In this document: piece by piece, positions 47,841-56,676 of the stretch | Position numbering within the stretch: the first letter of the stretch is position 1 | Layout: the number at the start of each line of letters is the position of its first letter | NCBI GenBank assembly: GCA_036257565.1 | Contig: DATAFH010000069.1 | Location: 1 to 64,000 of the forward strand | Source: DASSUW01 sp036257565 | GTDB taxonomy: Bacteria; Actinomycetota; Thermoleophilia; Solirubrobacterales; Solirubrobacteraceae | Length of the DNA: 64,000 nucleotides | Direction: 5' to 3' | The notes under the pieces: model-generated | Told to the model about the DNA's origin: nothing | The model's input: only the letters and a program-made list of their open reading frames with translations | The model's database searches: none | Translations under genes and position numbers: made by a program

Positions 47841-49226
47841 ATGGCTGTCAACGTCCCCGCCCAGATCGATCGCGCCCGCATCCGTGAGCTGATCGAACGC
47901 GAGGAGAAGGCGCTCAACGAGCGTACCCGCAAGTCCGAGCAGATGTACAAGCGCGCCCACGCAGTGCTCTCAGGCGGCGTCGCCTCCTCCTATCAGCTGC
48001 GCGACCCCTGGCCGATCTACCTCGAGCGCGGCAAGGGCCCGAAGGTGTGGGACGTCGACGGCAACGAGATGTACGACTTCCACAACGGCTTCGGCTCGAT
48101 GGTCCAGGGGCACGCCCACCCCGCCATCGGCAAGGCGATCCGGGACCGCTACGAGCAGGGCACCCACTTCGCCGCCCCGACCGAGGACGCCGTGGTGGTC
48201 GCCGAGGAGCTGACCCGCCGCTGGGAGCTACCGCGGTGGCGCTATACGAACTCGGGCTCCGAGTCGACGATGGACGCGATCCGCATCGCCCGCGCACGCA
48301 CGGGGCGCGACACGGTGATGAAGATCTTCGGCTCCTATCACGGCCACCACGACACCGTGATGGTCTCGATCGGCGTCGAGTACGACCGGATCGGCGACCG
48401 CGACAACCTCGCCTCGCTCCCGTACGGCGCCGGCATCCCGCAGGCAACGGTCGAGATGACGGTCGCCGTGCCGTTCAACGACGCGCCCGCCATGGAGCGC
48501 CGCATCGAGCGCCTGGCCGGCGAGGGGCGCCTGCCCGCGTGCGTGATCATGGAGGCGGCGATGATGAACCTGGGGGTCGTGCTCCCCCAGCCCGGCTACC
48601 TCGAGCAGGTCCGGGAGATCACCCGGCGCCACGGGATCGTGCTCATCTTCGACGAGGTGAAGACCGGCCTCACGATCGCCGCCGGCGGCGCAACCGAGCG
48701 GTTCGGCGTGACGCCCGACATGGTCACGCTCGCCAAGGCGCTCGGCGGCGGCGTGCCGACCGGCGCGATCGGCGGCACCGACGACGTCATGGAGGTCGTC
48801 GAGGACGGATCCGTGTTCCAGGTCGGCACCTACAACGGGAACCCGCTCGGAATGGCGGCGACGCGCGCGAACCTGCTCGAGGTCCTCACTCCGGACGCGT
48901 ACACGCACCTCGATCGCCTCAACGACCGCATCCTCACCGGCTGCCAGCGCGTGATCGACAAGCACAACCTGCCCGGCTACTCGGTGGGCATCGGGTCGAA
49001 GGGCTGCGTGACGTTCTCGCCCGTCGAGATCGTCGATTACGAGACGTTCAAGGCCAACCAGGACGCCGACCTGGCGGAGCTGGCGTGGCTGTTCAACATG
49101 AACCGCGGCATCTTCATGACGCCGGGCCGCGAGGAGGAGTGGACCCTCTCGGTCACGCACGACGACGCGTCGGTGGACGCGTACGTGCAGGTCTTCGACG
49201 CCATGGCCGACGAGCTCACGCGGTAG
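47841..49226 (+). CDS. Class III aminotransferase (glutamate-1-semialdehyde aminotransferase-like)
   Basis: 461 residues. PLP-enzyme landmarks are present: NSGSESTMDAIRIARARTGR, MKIFGSYHGHHDTVM, IVLIFDEVKTGL and the Schiff-base Lys in MVTLAKALGGGVPTGAIGG. The fold-I layout resembles HemL and related class III enzymes, but the segment order and a longer N terminus do not settle HemL versus another aminotransferase. AGGAGAG at 47828-47834 is the ribosome site. The 3' end overlaps the channel gene by 11 nt. Confidence 0.85.
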   Translation: MAVNVPAQIDRARIRELIEREEKALNERTRKSEQMYKRAHAVLSGGVASSYQLRDPWPIYLERGKGPKVWDVDGNEMYDFHNGFGSMVQGHAHPAIGKAIRDRYEQGTHFAAPTEDAVVVAEELTRRWELPRWRYTNSGSESTMDAIRIARARTGRDTVMKIFGSYHGHHDTVMVSIGVEYDRIGDRDNLASLPYGAGIPQATVEMTVAVPFNDAPAMERRIERLAGEGRLPACVIMEAAMMNLGVVLPQPGYLEQVREITRRHGIVLIFDEVKTGLTIAAGGATERFGVTPDMVTLAKALGGGVPTGAIGGTDDVMEVVEDGSVFQVGTYNGNPLGMAATRANLLEVLTPDAYTHLDRLNDRILTGCQRVIDKHNLPGYSVGIGSKGCVTFSPVEIVDYETFKANQDADLAELAWLFNMNRGIFMTPGREEEWTLSVTHDDASVDAYVQVFDAMADELTR

Positions 49227-50397
49227 CGCGCTCGGCGGCGCGCGCCTGCGTGGCGCGCGCCGCCAGCTCGCGAGCGGCGATCTGGTGGACGTCGCGGACG
49301 AGCCCGATCCGGAACAGCGATCGGGTCTCGTTCGCGACGCGGCCGTCGCCCGCGCGCAGGACGATCCGCAGGTCCTCGTTCACCGACTTGGCGGCCATCG
49401 CGATCGAGATATTCTCGAGGTCGTCGTCGGTGACCGCGGCGAGCGCCACCGCCCGCTCGAGTGACAGCCGCCGCAGCAGCGACGGGTCGGCGCCGCGGCC
49501 GATCACCACCGGGAGGCCGAACTCGCGCGCCAGGCCGACGTTCTCGCCCTCCTCGCGGTCGTCGACCGCGACGACGCCGATCCCGACCTCCCGCAGCAGC
49601 AGGCACAGCCGCAGGCCGACCTGCCCCATCCCGACGACCACCACGTGGTCGCGGCGCGGCACAGCGCGCCGCCCGAACAGCCCGGTCAGCCGGCGGTCGA
49701 TCAGCCGGTTGACGAGCCCGGCGGTGAACGACGCCTCGAAGACGAGGGCCGCGAGCATCGAGGCGGTCAGGAAGGCCTTCAGGCCCTTCGGCCCGTCCGC
49801 GACCTCGTCGTTCGGGTCGACGGTCACCAGCGTCTTCGCCGACCCGTAGGCCGCGTCCACCACGCCCTGCCCGAGCACGGCCATCGATGCGACCGTCTCG
49901 ATGAAGAGGATCACGAGCAGCCCGAGCGCGCCCCACAGCAGCAGCGCGGCGCTCTTGTCGTACGGCGTCAGGATCGCGCGCGCGAGCGCCGCCACCCGCC
50001 GCCGCTTCGGCACCTCCACCGGATCGCCCTCGTGCACCTCCTCGAGGTCGTCGCCGAGGCACGGCCCCGCGAGCGACGGCGCGACGATGTCGGCCATCGA
50101 CGTCACCGTGCAGTGCTCGATCGCCTCCTCCACCTGCCCGGCGATCGTGGGGTCAAAGATCGTGACGAGCAGCGGCAGCTCCTCGTCCATCGAGCGCACC
50201 ATCAGCGCCATCCGCAGTGCCACCGCGTCGTCGCGCGAGACCACCACCACGACGTCGATGCCGTCGACCTCGAGCGCGTGCTTCATCTCGCGCTCCCCCG
50301 GCGACTTGAGCCGATACACCTCGGCCCCGTCGTCGTCGAGGGCGCGGCGGACCTCCTCCGCCAGGTCGCCCTCGCCGATCAGGACAACGTGGCTCAG
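49216..50397 (-). CDS. Two-TM channel-like protein with two TrkA/RCK-type Rossmann domains; apparent CTG start
   Basis: 393 residues from CTG 50397, which overlaps the purL stop as CTGA; no ATG, GTG or TTG gives a complete first Rossmann strand. Layout: TrkA-N-like domain (SHVVLIGEGDLAEEV at 2-16), helix 1 (about 149-172), pore-like segment, helix 2 (about 207-228), second Rossmann domain (VVVVGMGQVGLRL). The segment VVDAAYGSAKTLVTVDPND aligns with a K+ channel pore, but TVDPND (192-197) replaces TVGYGD. It is probably an NAD-regulated membrane protein whose selectivity is not that of a K+ channel. Confidence 0.75.
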   Translation of the reverse strand: MSHVVLIGEGDLAEEVRRALDDDGAEVYRLKSPGEREMKHALEVDGIDVVVVVSRDDAVALRMALMVRSMDEELPLLVTIFDPTIAGQVEEAIEHCTVTSMADIVAPSLAGPCLGDDLEEVHEGDPVEVPKRRRVAALARAILTPYDKSAALLLWGALGLLVILFIETVASMAVLGQGVVDAAYGSAKTLVTVDPNDEVADGPKGLKAFLTASMLAALVFEASFTAGLVNRLIDRRLTGLFGRRAVPRRDHVVVVGMGQVGLRLCLLLREVGIGVVAVDDREEGENVGLAREFGLPVVIGRGADPSLLRRLSLERAVALAAVTDDDLENISIAMAAKSVNEDLRIVLRAGDGRVANETRSLFRIGLVRDVHQIAARELAARATQARAAERATA

Positions 50398-52550
50398 AGG
50401 AGCCCCGCCAGCCCGGCGCGGTGCGTGCGGGCGAGCTCGGCGACGGCGAGCTCGAGCTCGCCGTCGATGGACAGCACGTCCCCGCCGACCTCGCCGAGCT
50501 CCACCGCGGCGGCTCCGAAGCGGGCGAGCGCCTCGCGCGGACCGGAGACCACGAACGCGCCCGGGCCCTCGGCGAACAGTGGCGCGTCGCCGAGCGCCAC
50601 GCGCGCGCCGATCCCGCCCGCGATGCAGCACTCGGCGAGCGCGACGGCGAGGCCGCCCTCGGCGACGTCGTGCGCCGACCGCAGGGCGCCCGACCGCACG
50701 CCCTGGCGCACGGCAGCGTGCAGCGCCTTGATCTCGCCGAGGTCGGCGGACGGCAGCGCGCCCTCGAGCGGCTCCCCGCGCAGCTTGGCGAGCTCGGAGC
50801 CGGCCTCGGACGGGCCCCAGGAGGCCCGCAGCAGCGCCACTGCGTCGCCGGCCTGCGCGAAGCCGAGCTGCCCGCTGCGCGTCGGGTCGGGCAGCTCGCC
50901 GACCATGCCGACCACGGGCGTCGGGTAGATCGGACCCTCGCCGCCCTCGTTGTAGAGCGAGACGTTGCCGCCGACCACCGGCACGCCGAGCGCCCGGCAG
51001 GCGTCGCCGAGGCCGGCGACGGCGCGGATGAGCTGCCAGGCGATGTGCGGCTTCTCGGGATTGCCGAAGTTCAGGCAGTTCGTGAGTCCGAGCGGCTCGG
51101 CGCCCACGCACGCGAGGTTGGCCGAGCACTCGAGCACCGCCTCGACGGCGCCGCGGTAGGGGTCGACGGCCACGCGCCGGCCGTTGCCGTCGATCGAGAC
51201 GGCGACCGCGCCACCGGCGTCGAGCATCAGCACCGCGGCGTCGGCCTGCTCGGGGCGGCGGACCGTGCGCGAGCCGACGACGCAGTCGTACTGCTCGAAC
51301 GCCCACCGCCGGGAGGCGAGGTTGGCGCTGCCGAGAAGTCCGAGCAAGGTGCCTCCGGCGTCGAGCCCCGCGTCGAGGACGGGCGGCGGCGCCGGGTAGA
51401 GCGGCCGGCTCGGCTCGAGCGGCTCGAGCTCGTAGACCGGGCACTCGTCCACCAGCGCAGTCACCGGCAGGTCGCCGACGAGCTCGTGCCCGTCGAACAC
51501 GCGCAGCTGCCCCGACCCGGTGACCTCGCCGATCGCGGTCGCGTTGACCTCCCACCGCCCGCAGACGGCCAGCACGTCGTCGACCCGCTCGGGCTCGACC
51601 ACGCACAGCATCCGCTCCTGCGACTCGGAGATCATGATCTCGAACGGCTCCATGTCCGCCTCGCGCAGCGGCACGCGGCGCACGTCGAGGTCGATCCCGA
51701 CGCCGCCCTTGGCTGCCATCTCGGACGCCGACGACGTGAGACCCGCGGCCCCCAGATCCTGGAGCGCGACGAGGAGCTCGCGGTCGAGCAGCTCGAGCGA
51801 GCACTCGAGCAGCCTGCTCTCCTCGAACGGATCACCGATCTGCACGGTCGGACGCTTGGCCGCGTCCTCGTCGCCGAGCTCGGCCGAGGCGAGCACGGAC
51901 GCGCCGCCGATCCCGTCGCGCCCGGTGCGCGCGCCGAACAACACCACGACGTTGCCGACGCCGGCCGCGGCCGAGCGGATCAGCTTGTCGATCTCGATCA
52001 GACCGACGCACATGGCGTTGACCAGGCAGTTCTGCTCGTAGGGCGCCTCGAAGTAGATCTCGCCGCCGACCGTGGCGACGCCGATCGAGTTGCCGTAATG
52101 GCCGATGCCGGCGACCGCGTGCTCGAGCAGGTAGCGCGAGCGCGCGGACCCGGCCGGCTCGCCGAAGCGCAGCGAGTCGAGGATCGCGATCGGCCGGGCC
52201 CCGATCGCGAACACGTCGCGCAGGATGCCGCCCACGCCGGTCGCCGCGCCCTGGAACGGCTCGACCGCGCTCGGATGGTTGTGCGACTCGACCTTGAACG
52301 CGCACGCCAGCCCGTCGCCCACGGACACCGCGCCGGCGTTCTCCCCCGGGCCGAGCACGAGCCGCGAGCCCTCGACCGGCAGCGTCTTGAGCAGCCGGCG
52401 CGAGTGCTTGTAGCCGCAATGCTCGGACCACATGAGGCTGAAGACCGCGAGCTCGACCTGATTCGGCTCGCGGCCCAGCTTCTCCACGATCAGGTCGAAC
52501 TCGTCGTCGGTGAGCCCGAGCTCGCGGTGGCGTGCGCGTACGGTGGTCAT
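50394..52550 (-). CDS. purL: Phosphoribosylformylglycinamidine synthase subunit PurL
   Basis: 718 residues, the small-type PurL. WSEHCGYKHSRRLLKTLP, KVESHNHPSAVEPFQGAATGVGGI and FGARTGRDGIGGASVLAS are family-typical; the second half has VVGGNVSLYNEG and SAHDVAEGGLAVALAE. It makes FGAM together with PurQ and PurS in step 4. ATG overlaps the purQ stop (ATGA), and its own TGA overlaps the apparent CTG start of the channel gene. Confidence 0.96.
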   Translation of the reverse strand: MTTVRARHRELGLTDDEFDLIVEKLGREPNQVELAVFSLMWSEHCGYKHSRRLLKTLPVEGSRLVLGPGENAGAVSVGDGLACAFKVESHNHPSAVEPFQGAATGVGGILRDVFAIGARPIAILDSLRFGEPAGSARSRYLLEHAVAGIGHYGNSIGVATVGGEIYFEAPYEQNCLVNAMCVGLIEIDKLIRSAAAGVGNVVVLFGARTGRDGIGGASVLASAELGDEDAAKRPTVQIGDPFEESRLLECSLELLDRELLVALQDLGAAGLTSSASEMAAKGGVGIDLDVRRVPLREADMEPFEIMISESQERMLCVVEPERVDDVLAVCGRWEVNATAIGEVTGSGQLRVFDGHELVGDLPVTALVDECPVYELEPLEPSRPLYPAPPPVLDAGLDAGGTLLGLLGSANLASRRWAFEQYDCVVGSRTVRRPEQADAAVLMLDAGGAVAVSIDGNGRRVAVDPYRGAVEAVLECSANLACVGAEPLGLTNCLNFGNPEKPHIAWQLIRAVAGLGDACRALGVPVVGGNVSLYNEGGEGPIYPTPVVGMVGELPDPTRSGQLGFAQAGDAVALLRASWGPSEAGSELAKLRGEPLEGALPSADLGEIKALHAAVRQGVRSGALRSAHDVAEGGLAVALAECCIAGGIGARVALGDAPLFAEGPGAFVVSGPREALARFGAAAVELGEVGGDVLSIDGELELAVAELARTHRAGLAGLL

Positions 52551-53179
52551 GCGGGCGCCCCGATCAGCGCCAGCCCGTCCACCGAGCCCGTGAGGATGTC
52601 GACGGCGTGCTCCGGGTGCGGCATCAGGCCGAGCACGTTCCCGGCCTCGTTGCAGACGCCGGCGATGTCGTTCATCGAGCCGTTGAAGTTGTGCCCGGGC
52701 GCGTAGCGGAGGACGACCTGATCGCCGAGGTCGCCCGGCGACCAGTAGCGGCCGGTGGTGTGCTTGGCCGGGATCGAGAGCCGCTGGCCGACCTCGCAGC
52801 CTCGGGTCCACGGGATCGAGGTGTTGACGACCTCGACCTCCACCTGCCGGCAGGTGAAGCGCAGCGAGGTGTTCGGGAGCAGGGCACCGGGGAGCAGGCC
52901 GGCCTCGCACAGCACCTGGAAGCCGTTGCAGATGCCGAGCACCAGCCCGCCCTCGCTGGCGAAGCGATCGACCGCGCCCATGACCGGCGAGAAGCGCGCG
53001 ATCGCGCCGACCCGCAGGTAGTCGCCGTACGAGAAGCCGCCGGGGATGATGACCGCGTCCGCTCCCCGCAGGTCCGCGTCGCCGTGCCACAGCAGCTCCG
53101 CGTCACCGACCCGGCGCGCGGCGGCGAGCGCGTCGCGCTCGTCACACGACCCCGGAAACTGCACCACGCCGAACCTCAT
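52547..53179 (-). CDS. purQ: Phosphoribosylformylglycinamidine synthase glutaminase subunit PurQ
   Basis: 210 residues, class I glutaminase. The nucleophile Cys is in LVLGICNGFQVLCEAGLLPG, the His/Glu pair in LGLMPHPEHAVD, and VIIPGGFSYGDYLR is the typical early motif. It feeds ammonia to PurL. ATG overlaps the purS stop (ATGA). Confidence 0.96.
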   Translation of the reverse strand: MRFGVVQFPGSCDERDALAAARRVGDAELLWHGDADLRGADAVIIPGGFSYGDYLRVGAIARFSPVMGAVDRFASEGGLVLGICNGFQVLCEAGLLPGALLPNTSLRFTCRQVEVEVVNTSIPWTRGCEVGQRLSIPAKHTTGRYWSPGDLGDQVVLRYAPGHNFNGSMNDIAGVCNEAGNVLGLMPHPEHAVDILTGSVDGLALIGAPA

Positions 53180-53391
53180 TCGATCTCGAAGTCCTCGATC
53201 AAGGGATTCGCGAGCAACCGCTCGCACATCTCCGGAACCTGCGTCGGGTCCTCGACGTCGAGCTCGACGAGCCGGCCGACGTGCACGTTGGCCACCCCCT
53301 CGAAGCCGAGCGCCGGGAGCGCGCGCTCGACCGCCTGGCCCTGCGGGTCGAGGATCCCGGCCTTGGGCCGGATCAGCACCCGCACCCTCAC
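53176..53391 (-). CDS. purS: Phosphoribosylformylglycinamidine synthase subunit PurS
   Basis: 71 residues, slightly short for PurS (usually about 80). VRVLIRPKAGILDPQGQAVERAL and VHVGRLVELDVED fit the family, which bridges PurQ and PurL. Start GTG 53391 overlaps the purC stop (GTGA). ATGA links it to purQ. Confidence 0.92.
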   Translation of the reverse strand: MRVRVLIRPKAGILDPQGQAVERALPALGFEGVANVHVGRLVELDVEDPTQVPEMCERLLANPLIEDFEIE

Positions 53392-54254
53392 GTCACACGG
53401 TCCAACCATGCCGAGAAGGGCTCGCCGGCCAGCTGCTCGTAGGCGGTCACGTAGCGCTCCCGCGTGGCCGCGACCACGTCGTCGGGGATCGCGGGCGCGG
53501 GCGGCGTCTTGTCCCACCCCGTGCCGGACGCCCAGTCGCGCACGTACTGCTTGTCGAAGCTCGGCTGCCCGCGGCCGACCTCGTAGCGGTCGGCCGGCCA
53601 GAAGCGCGAGGAGTCCGGCGTGCACACCTCGTCGCCGAGCGTGAGCGTGCCGTCCGCGTCGAGCCCGAACTCGAACTTCGTGTCGGCGAGGATGATCCCG
53701 CGCTCACGGGCGTGCTCGGCGATCCGCCGGTAGACCGCGATCGAGAGGTCGCGCAACCGCTCGCCCAGCTCCCGCGAGCCGGCGAGCTCAGCGGCCTGGT
53801 CGAAGTCGATCGCCTCGTCGTGCCCCTCCTCGGCCTTCGTCGAGGGCGTGAAGATCGGCTCCGGGAGCTGCTCGGACTCCCGCAGCCCGGGCGGCAGCTC
53901 GATCCCCGACACGCGCCCCGTCGCCTGGTAGTCCTTCCACCCGGAGCCCGAGAGGTAGCCGCGAACGACGCACTCGACGGGCAGCATGCGCAGGCGCTTG
54001 ACGCGCAGCCCGCGGCCGCGGAACTCGTCGGGCACCCCGTCGGTGGCCGAGATCAGGTGGTTGGGCACGAGCTCCTTCGTGAGCTCGAACCACAGCACGG
54101 AGAGGCCGGTGAGCACCTTCCCCTTGTCGGGGATCGCGGTCGGGTGCACGACGTCGTAGGTGGAGATGCGGTCGGAGGCCACCATGAGCAGGTCGGCGCC
54201 GAGCTCATAGAGCTCGCGGACCTTGCCGGAGGCCAGCAGGGGAAGCGCGGTCAC
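53388..54254 (-). CDS. purC: Phosphoribosylaminoimidazole-succinocarboxamide synthase
   Basis: 288 residues. SGKVRELYELG at the start, ECVVRGYLSGSGWKDYQ, LPEPIFTPSTKAEEGHDEAI and FEFGLDADGTLTLGDEVCTPDSSRFW are SAICAR synthetase signatures. It joins aspartate to CAIR. The GTG start lies 7 nt after TAACCT (54267-54262), so this gene probably has its own promoter although it follows the M24 peptidase by 15 nt. First gene of purC-purS-purQ-purL. Confidence 0.95.
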   Translation of the reverse strand: MTALPLLASGKVRELYELGADLLMVASDRISTYDVVHPTAIPDKGKVLTGLSVLWFELTKELVPNHLISATDGVPDEFRGRGLRVKRLRMLPVECVVRGYLSGSGWKDYQATGRVSGIELPPGLRESEQLPEPIFTPSTKAEEGHDEAIDFDQAAELAGSRELGERLRDLSIAVYRRIAEHARERGIILADTKFEFGLDADGTLTLGDEVCTPDSSRFWPADRYEVGRGQPSFDKQYVRDWASGTGWDKTPPAPAIPDDVVAATRERYVTAYEQLAGEPFSAWLDRVT

Positions 54255-54261
54255 GGCTGCC

Positions 54262-54267
54262 AGGTTA
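54262..54267 (-). promoter_or_regulatory. Probable -10 box of purC
   Basis: TAACCT read on the minus strand, followed by 7 nt and the GTG at 54254. No Shine-Dalgarno sequence is present between them. Confidence 0.4.
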
Positions 54268-54269
54268 CG

Positions 54270-55373
54270 TCACAGGTCGTACGGGAAATCCGTCAACAGC
54301 TCGGCGCCGTCATCGCCGACGAGCACGAGGTCCTCGAGCCGGACGCCGCCGAGCTCCTTTCGGTAGATGCCCGGCTCGAGCGTGATGACGTCCCCGGCCA
54401 CCAGCGGGTCGGGGGTGCGGCCGAGGTTGGGCCGCTCGTGCACCTCGAGCCCGACGCCGTGGCCGAGCCCGTGGTAGTAGCCCTCCTCGAGCGTCTTGCC
54501 GGGCGGCTTCGAGCGCTGGGTCGGGTAGCCGGCGGCCTCGAACGGCTCGCATGACAGCGCGTAGATGTCGCGGCCGTCGGCGCCCGCGCGGACCGCGGCG
54601 AACGAGCGGTCGAGCGCCTCGCGCGTCAGGCGCCAGTACTCCGCGAGCTCCTCGGTCGGCTCCATGCCGCCGGCCACGAACGTGCGCGTCATGTCGGCCC
54701 AGCAGCGGGACGCGCGGTCGCGCGGCCAGATGTCGACGATCACCGCCTCGCCCTCGCCGATCGGGCCGTGGCCGGGCTCGTGGCCGACCGCGCCCTGCGG
54801 CCCGTGGGAGACGATCACGTCGTCCGGCAGGTCGCAGTCGCGGGCGTCGCACAGCGCCTGCATCTCGGCCCGCACAGCCTCGCTGGTCAGCCCGTTGGGC
54901 AGCTCGCGGATCATGCGGGCGGCCACGGCCATCGCCGCGTCGGCGGCCCGCTGCGCGCGGCGAATGCCCTCGAGCTGCGCCCCGCTCTTGACGCGCCGGC
55001 GGGCGACGAACGCCTCGGGGTCGACGTCGAGCTCGATCCCCGCCGCTCGTAGGTGGTCGGCCACGCCGACCGGGAACTCGATCGGCACGGTCGCCCTCCC
55101 CACGCCGAGCCGCTCACAGGCGCGCAAGCACAGCTCGAGCTCGGCGGCGTGCCGAGGGATGCCGCTCGTCACCAGCTCGTCCCAGCCGAGCTCGGCGAGG
55201 TCGAGCACCTCGATCCCCAGCTCGCGGACCTTGTCGGCATCGAGGATGCTGACCGTCGCGGCTCGCTGGTCGCCGTCCTCCACGTAGAGGAAGGGGTCGA
55301 TGATGCCCACCGGCACCGCGTGGAAGAGGTCGGCGGATTGCTCGGGAGCGCCGTACAGAAGAAAGGAACTCAT
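54270..55373 (-). CDS. M24 family metallopeptidase (Xaa-Pro aminopeptidase-like)
   Basis: 367 residues. The creatinase N domain is followed by the pita-bread domain with the five metal ligands: Asp in VIVDIWPRD, Asp in WADMTRTF, His in YYHGLGHGVGLEVHE, Glu in ITLEPGIY and Glu in GVRLEDLVLVG. Such enzymes remove N-terminal residues before proline. GGAGG before ATG gives a clear start. It sits between purB and purC, with no obvious purine role. Confidence 0.88.
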   Translation of the reverse strand: MSSFLLYGAPEQSADLFHAVPVGIIDPFLYVEDGDQRAATVSILDADKVRELGIEVLDLAELGWDELVTSGIPRHAAELELCLRACERLGVGRATVPIEFPVGVADHLRAAGIELDVDPEAFVARRRVKSGAQLEGIRRAQRAADAAMAVAARMIRELPNGLTSEAVRAEMQALCDARDCDLPDDVIVSHGPQGAVGHEPGHGPIGEGEAVIVDIWPRDRASRCWADMTRTFVAGGMEPTEELAEYWRLTREALDRSFAAVRAGADGRDIYALSCEPFEAAGYPTQRSKPPGKTLEEGYYHGLGHGVGLEVHERPNLGRTPDPLVAGDVITLEPGIYRKELGGVRLEDLVLVGDDGAELLTDFPYDL

Positions 55374-55416
55374 AGTTCGTCCTCCGGTCTTCGCAAGCTC
55401 AGACCGACGGCCGATG

Positions 55417-56676
55417 TCACGGAAGCCGTCGGAGTATCTCTGGCACGTGTCGAACGTAGTGCCCGTAGTCGAAGATCGCGTCGAGATCGACGTCGAGCCC
55501 CTCTCGCTCGAGCAGCTGCCGGAGCGGCGTCCCGGTGTCCCACGCCTCCTGCGCGAGGCGCTGCACGATGCGGTACGCGTCGTCACGCTGCATGCCGCCC
55601 TCGACGAGCGCGAGCAGCACGCGCTGGGAGAACAGCGCGCCGCTCGTGAGCTCGAGGTTGGCGGCCATGCGGTCGGCGTGGACGACCATGCCGCGCGCCA
55701 CCCGCAGCGTGAGGTGCTGCATGTAATCGAGCAGCGTGGTGGCGTCGGGGAGCACGATCCGCTCGGCGCCCGAGTGCGAGATGTCGCGCTCGTGCCAGAG
55801 CGCCACGTTCTCGAGGCCCGTCACCGCGTAGCCGCGCAGCACGCGCGCCAGCCCGCAGATGCGCTCCGCGGTGATCGGGTTGCGCTTGTGCGGCATCGCG
55901 CTCGAGCCCTTCTGGCCTGCGCGGAACGGCTCCTCGACCTCGCGCACCTCGGTGCGCTGCAGGTGGCGGATCTCCAGCGCGAACCGCTCGAGCCCGGCGC
56001 CCGCCAGCGCGACGGCGTTCAGCAGCTGGGCGTGGCGGTCGCGCGGAACGACCTGCGTGGACACCGGCTCCGCCGCCAACCCCAGCCGGTCGAGCACGCC
56101 CTGCTCGTACTCCGGCCCGAGCGCCGCATAGGTGCCGACCGCGCCCGAGATGGCACCGACCGCGGAGTCGGCGAACGCGGCCTCGAGCCGCCGGGCGTTG
56201 CGGTGCGCCTCCATCGCGAACCCCGCCAGCTTGAGGCCGAACGACGTCGGCTCGGCGTGGACGCCGTGCGTGCGGCCCACGCACAGCGTGTCCGCGTGCT
56301 CGCGCGCCCGCTCGGTCAGCACGCGCGCCAGCTCGTAGCCCGCCGGCACGATCACCTCGCCCGCCCGCCGCAACTGCAGCGCGAGCGCGCTGTCGAGCAC
56401 GTCGGACGACGTCAGCCCGAAGTGGATCCAGCGGCCCGCCGGGCCTGCCGACGCGGACAGCACGTCGACGAAGGCGGCCACGTCGTGATCGGTGACCGCT
56501 TCGCGCTCGCGCACCGCCTCGACCGTGAACGTGGCCGCGCGGATCGCCGCCAGGTCCTCCTCGGTCGGACCCTCGAGCGCCTCGGCCGCCGCGACCTCGA
56601 CGTCGCGCCAGGCGGTCATCCGCGCCTCGTCGGTCCAGATCTCCCCGAGCTCCGGGCGGGTGTAGCGAGCGATCAA
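55417..56676 (-). CDS. purB: Adenylosuccinate lyase
   Basis: 419 residues. GRWIHFGLTSSDVLDSALALQLR, VGRTHGVHAEPTSFGLKLAG and the signature SSAMPHKRNPITAERICGLAR are the family motifs. It cleaves SAICAR to AICAR and adenylosuccinate to AMP. TTG 56676 overlaps the purE stop (TTGA), giving the start MIARYTRPELGEIW that fits the family. Confidence 0.95.
   Translation of the reverse strand: MIARYTRPELGEIWTDEARMTAWRDVEVAAAEALEGPTEEDLAAIRAATFTVEAVREREAVTDHDVAAFVDVLSASAGPAGRWIHFGLTSSDVLDSALALQLRRAGEVIVPAGYELARVLTERAREHADTLCVGRTHGVHAEPTSFGLKLAGFAMEAHRNARRLEAAFADSAVGAISGAVGTYAALGPEYEQGVLDRLGLAAEPVSTQVVPRDRHAQLLNAVALAGAGLERFALEIRHLQRTEVREVEEPFRAGQKGSSAMPHKRNPITAERICGLARVLRGYAVTGLENVALWHERDISHSGAERIVLPDATTLLDYMQHLTLRVARGMVVHADRMAANLELTSGALFSQRVLLALVEGGMQRDDAYRIVQRLAQEAWDTGTPLRQLLEREGLDVDLDAIFDYGHYVRHVPEILRRLP

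Noticed and set aside
47841..49226. Firm naming as hemL
   Set aside because: Motifs show class III fold, but no heme gene is near and other class III aminotransferases share the motifs.
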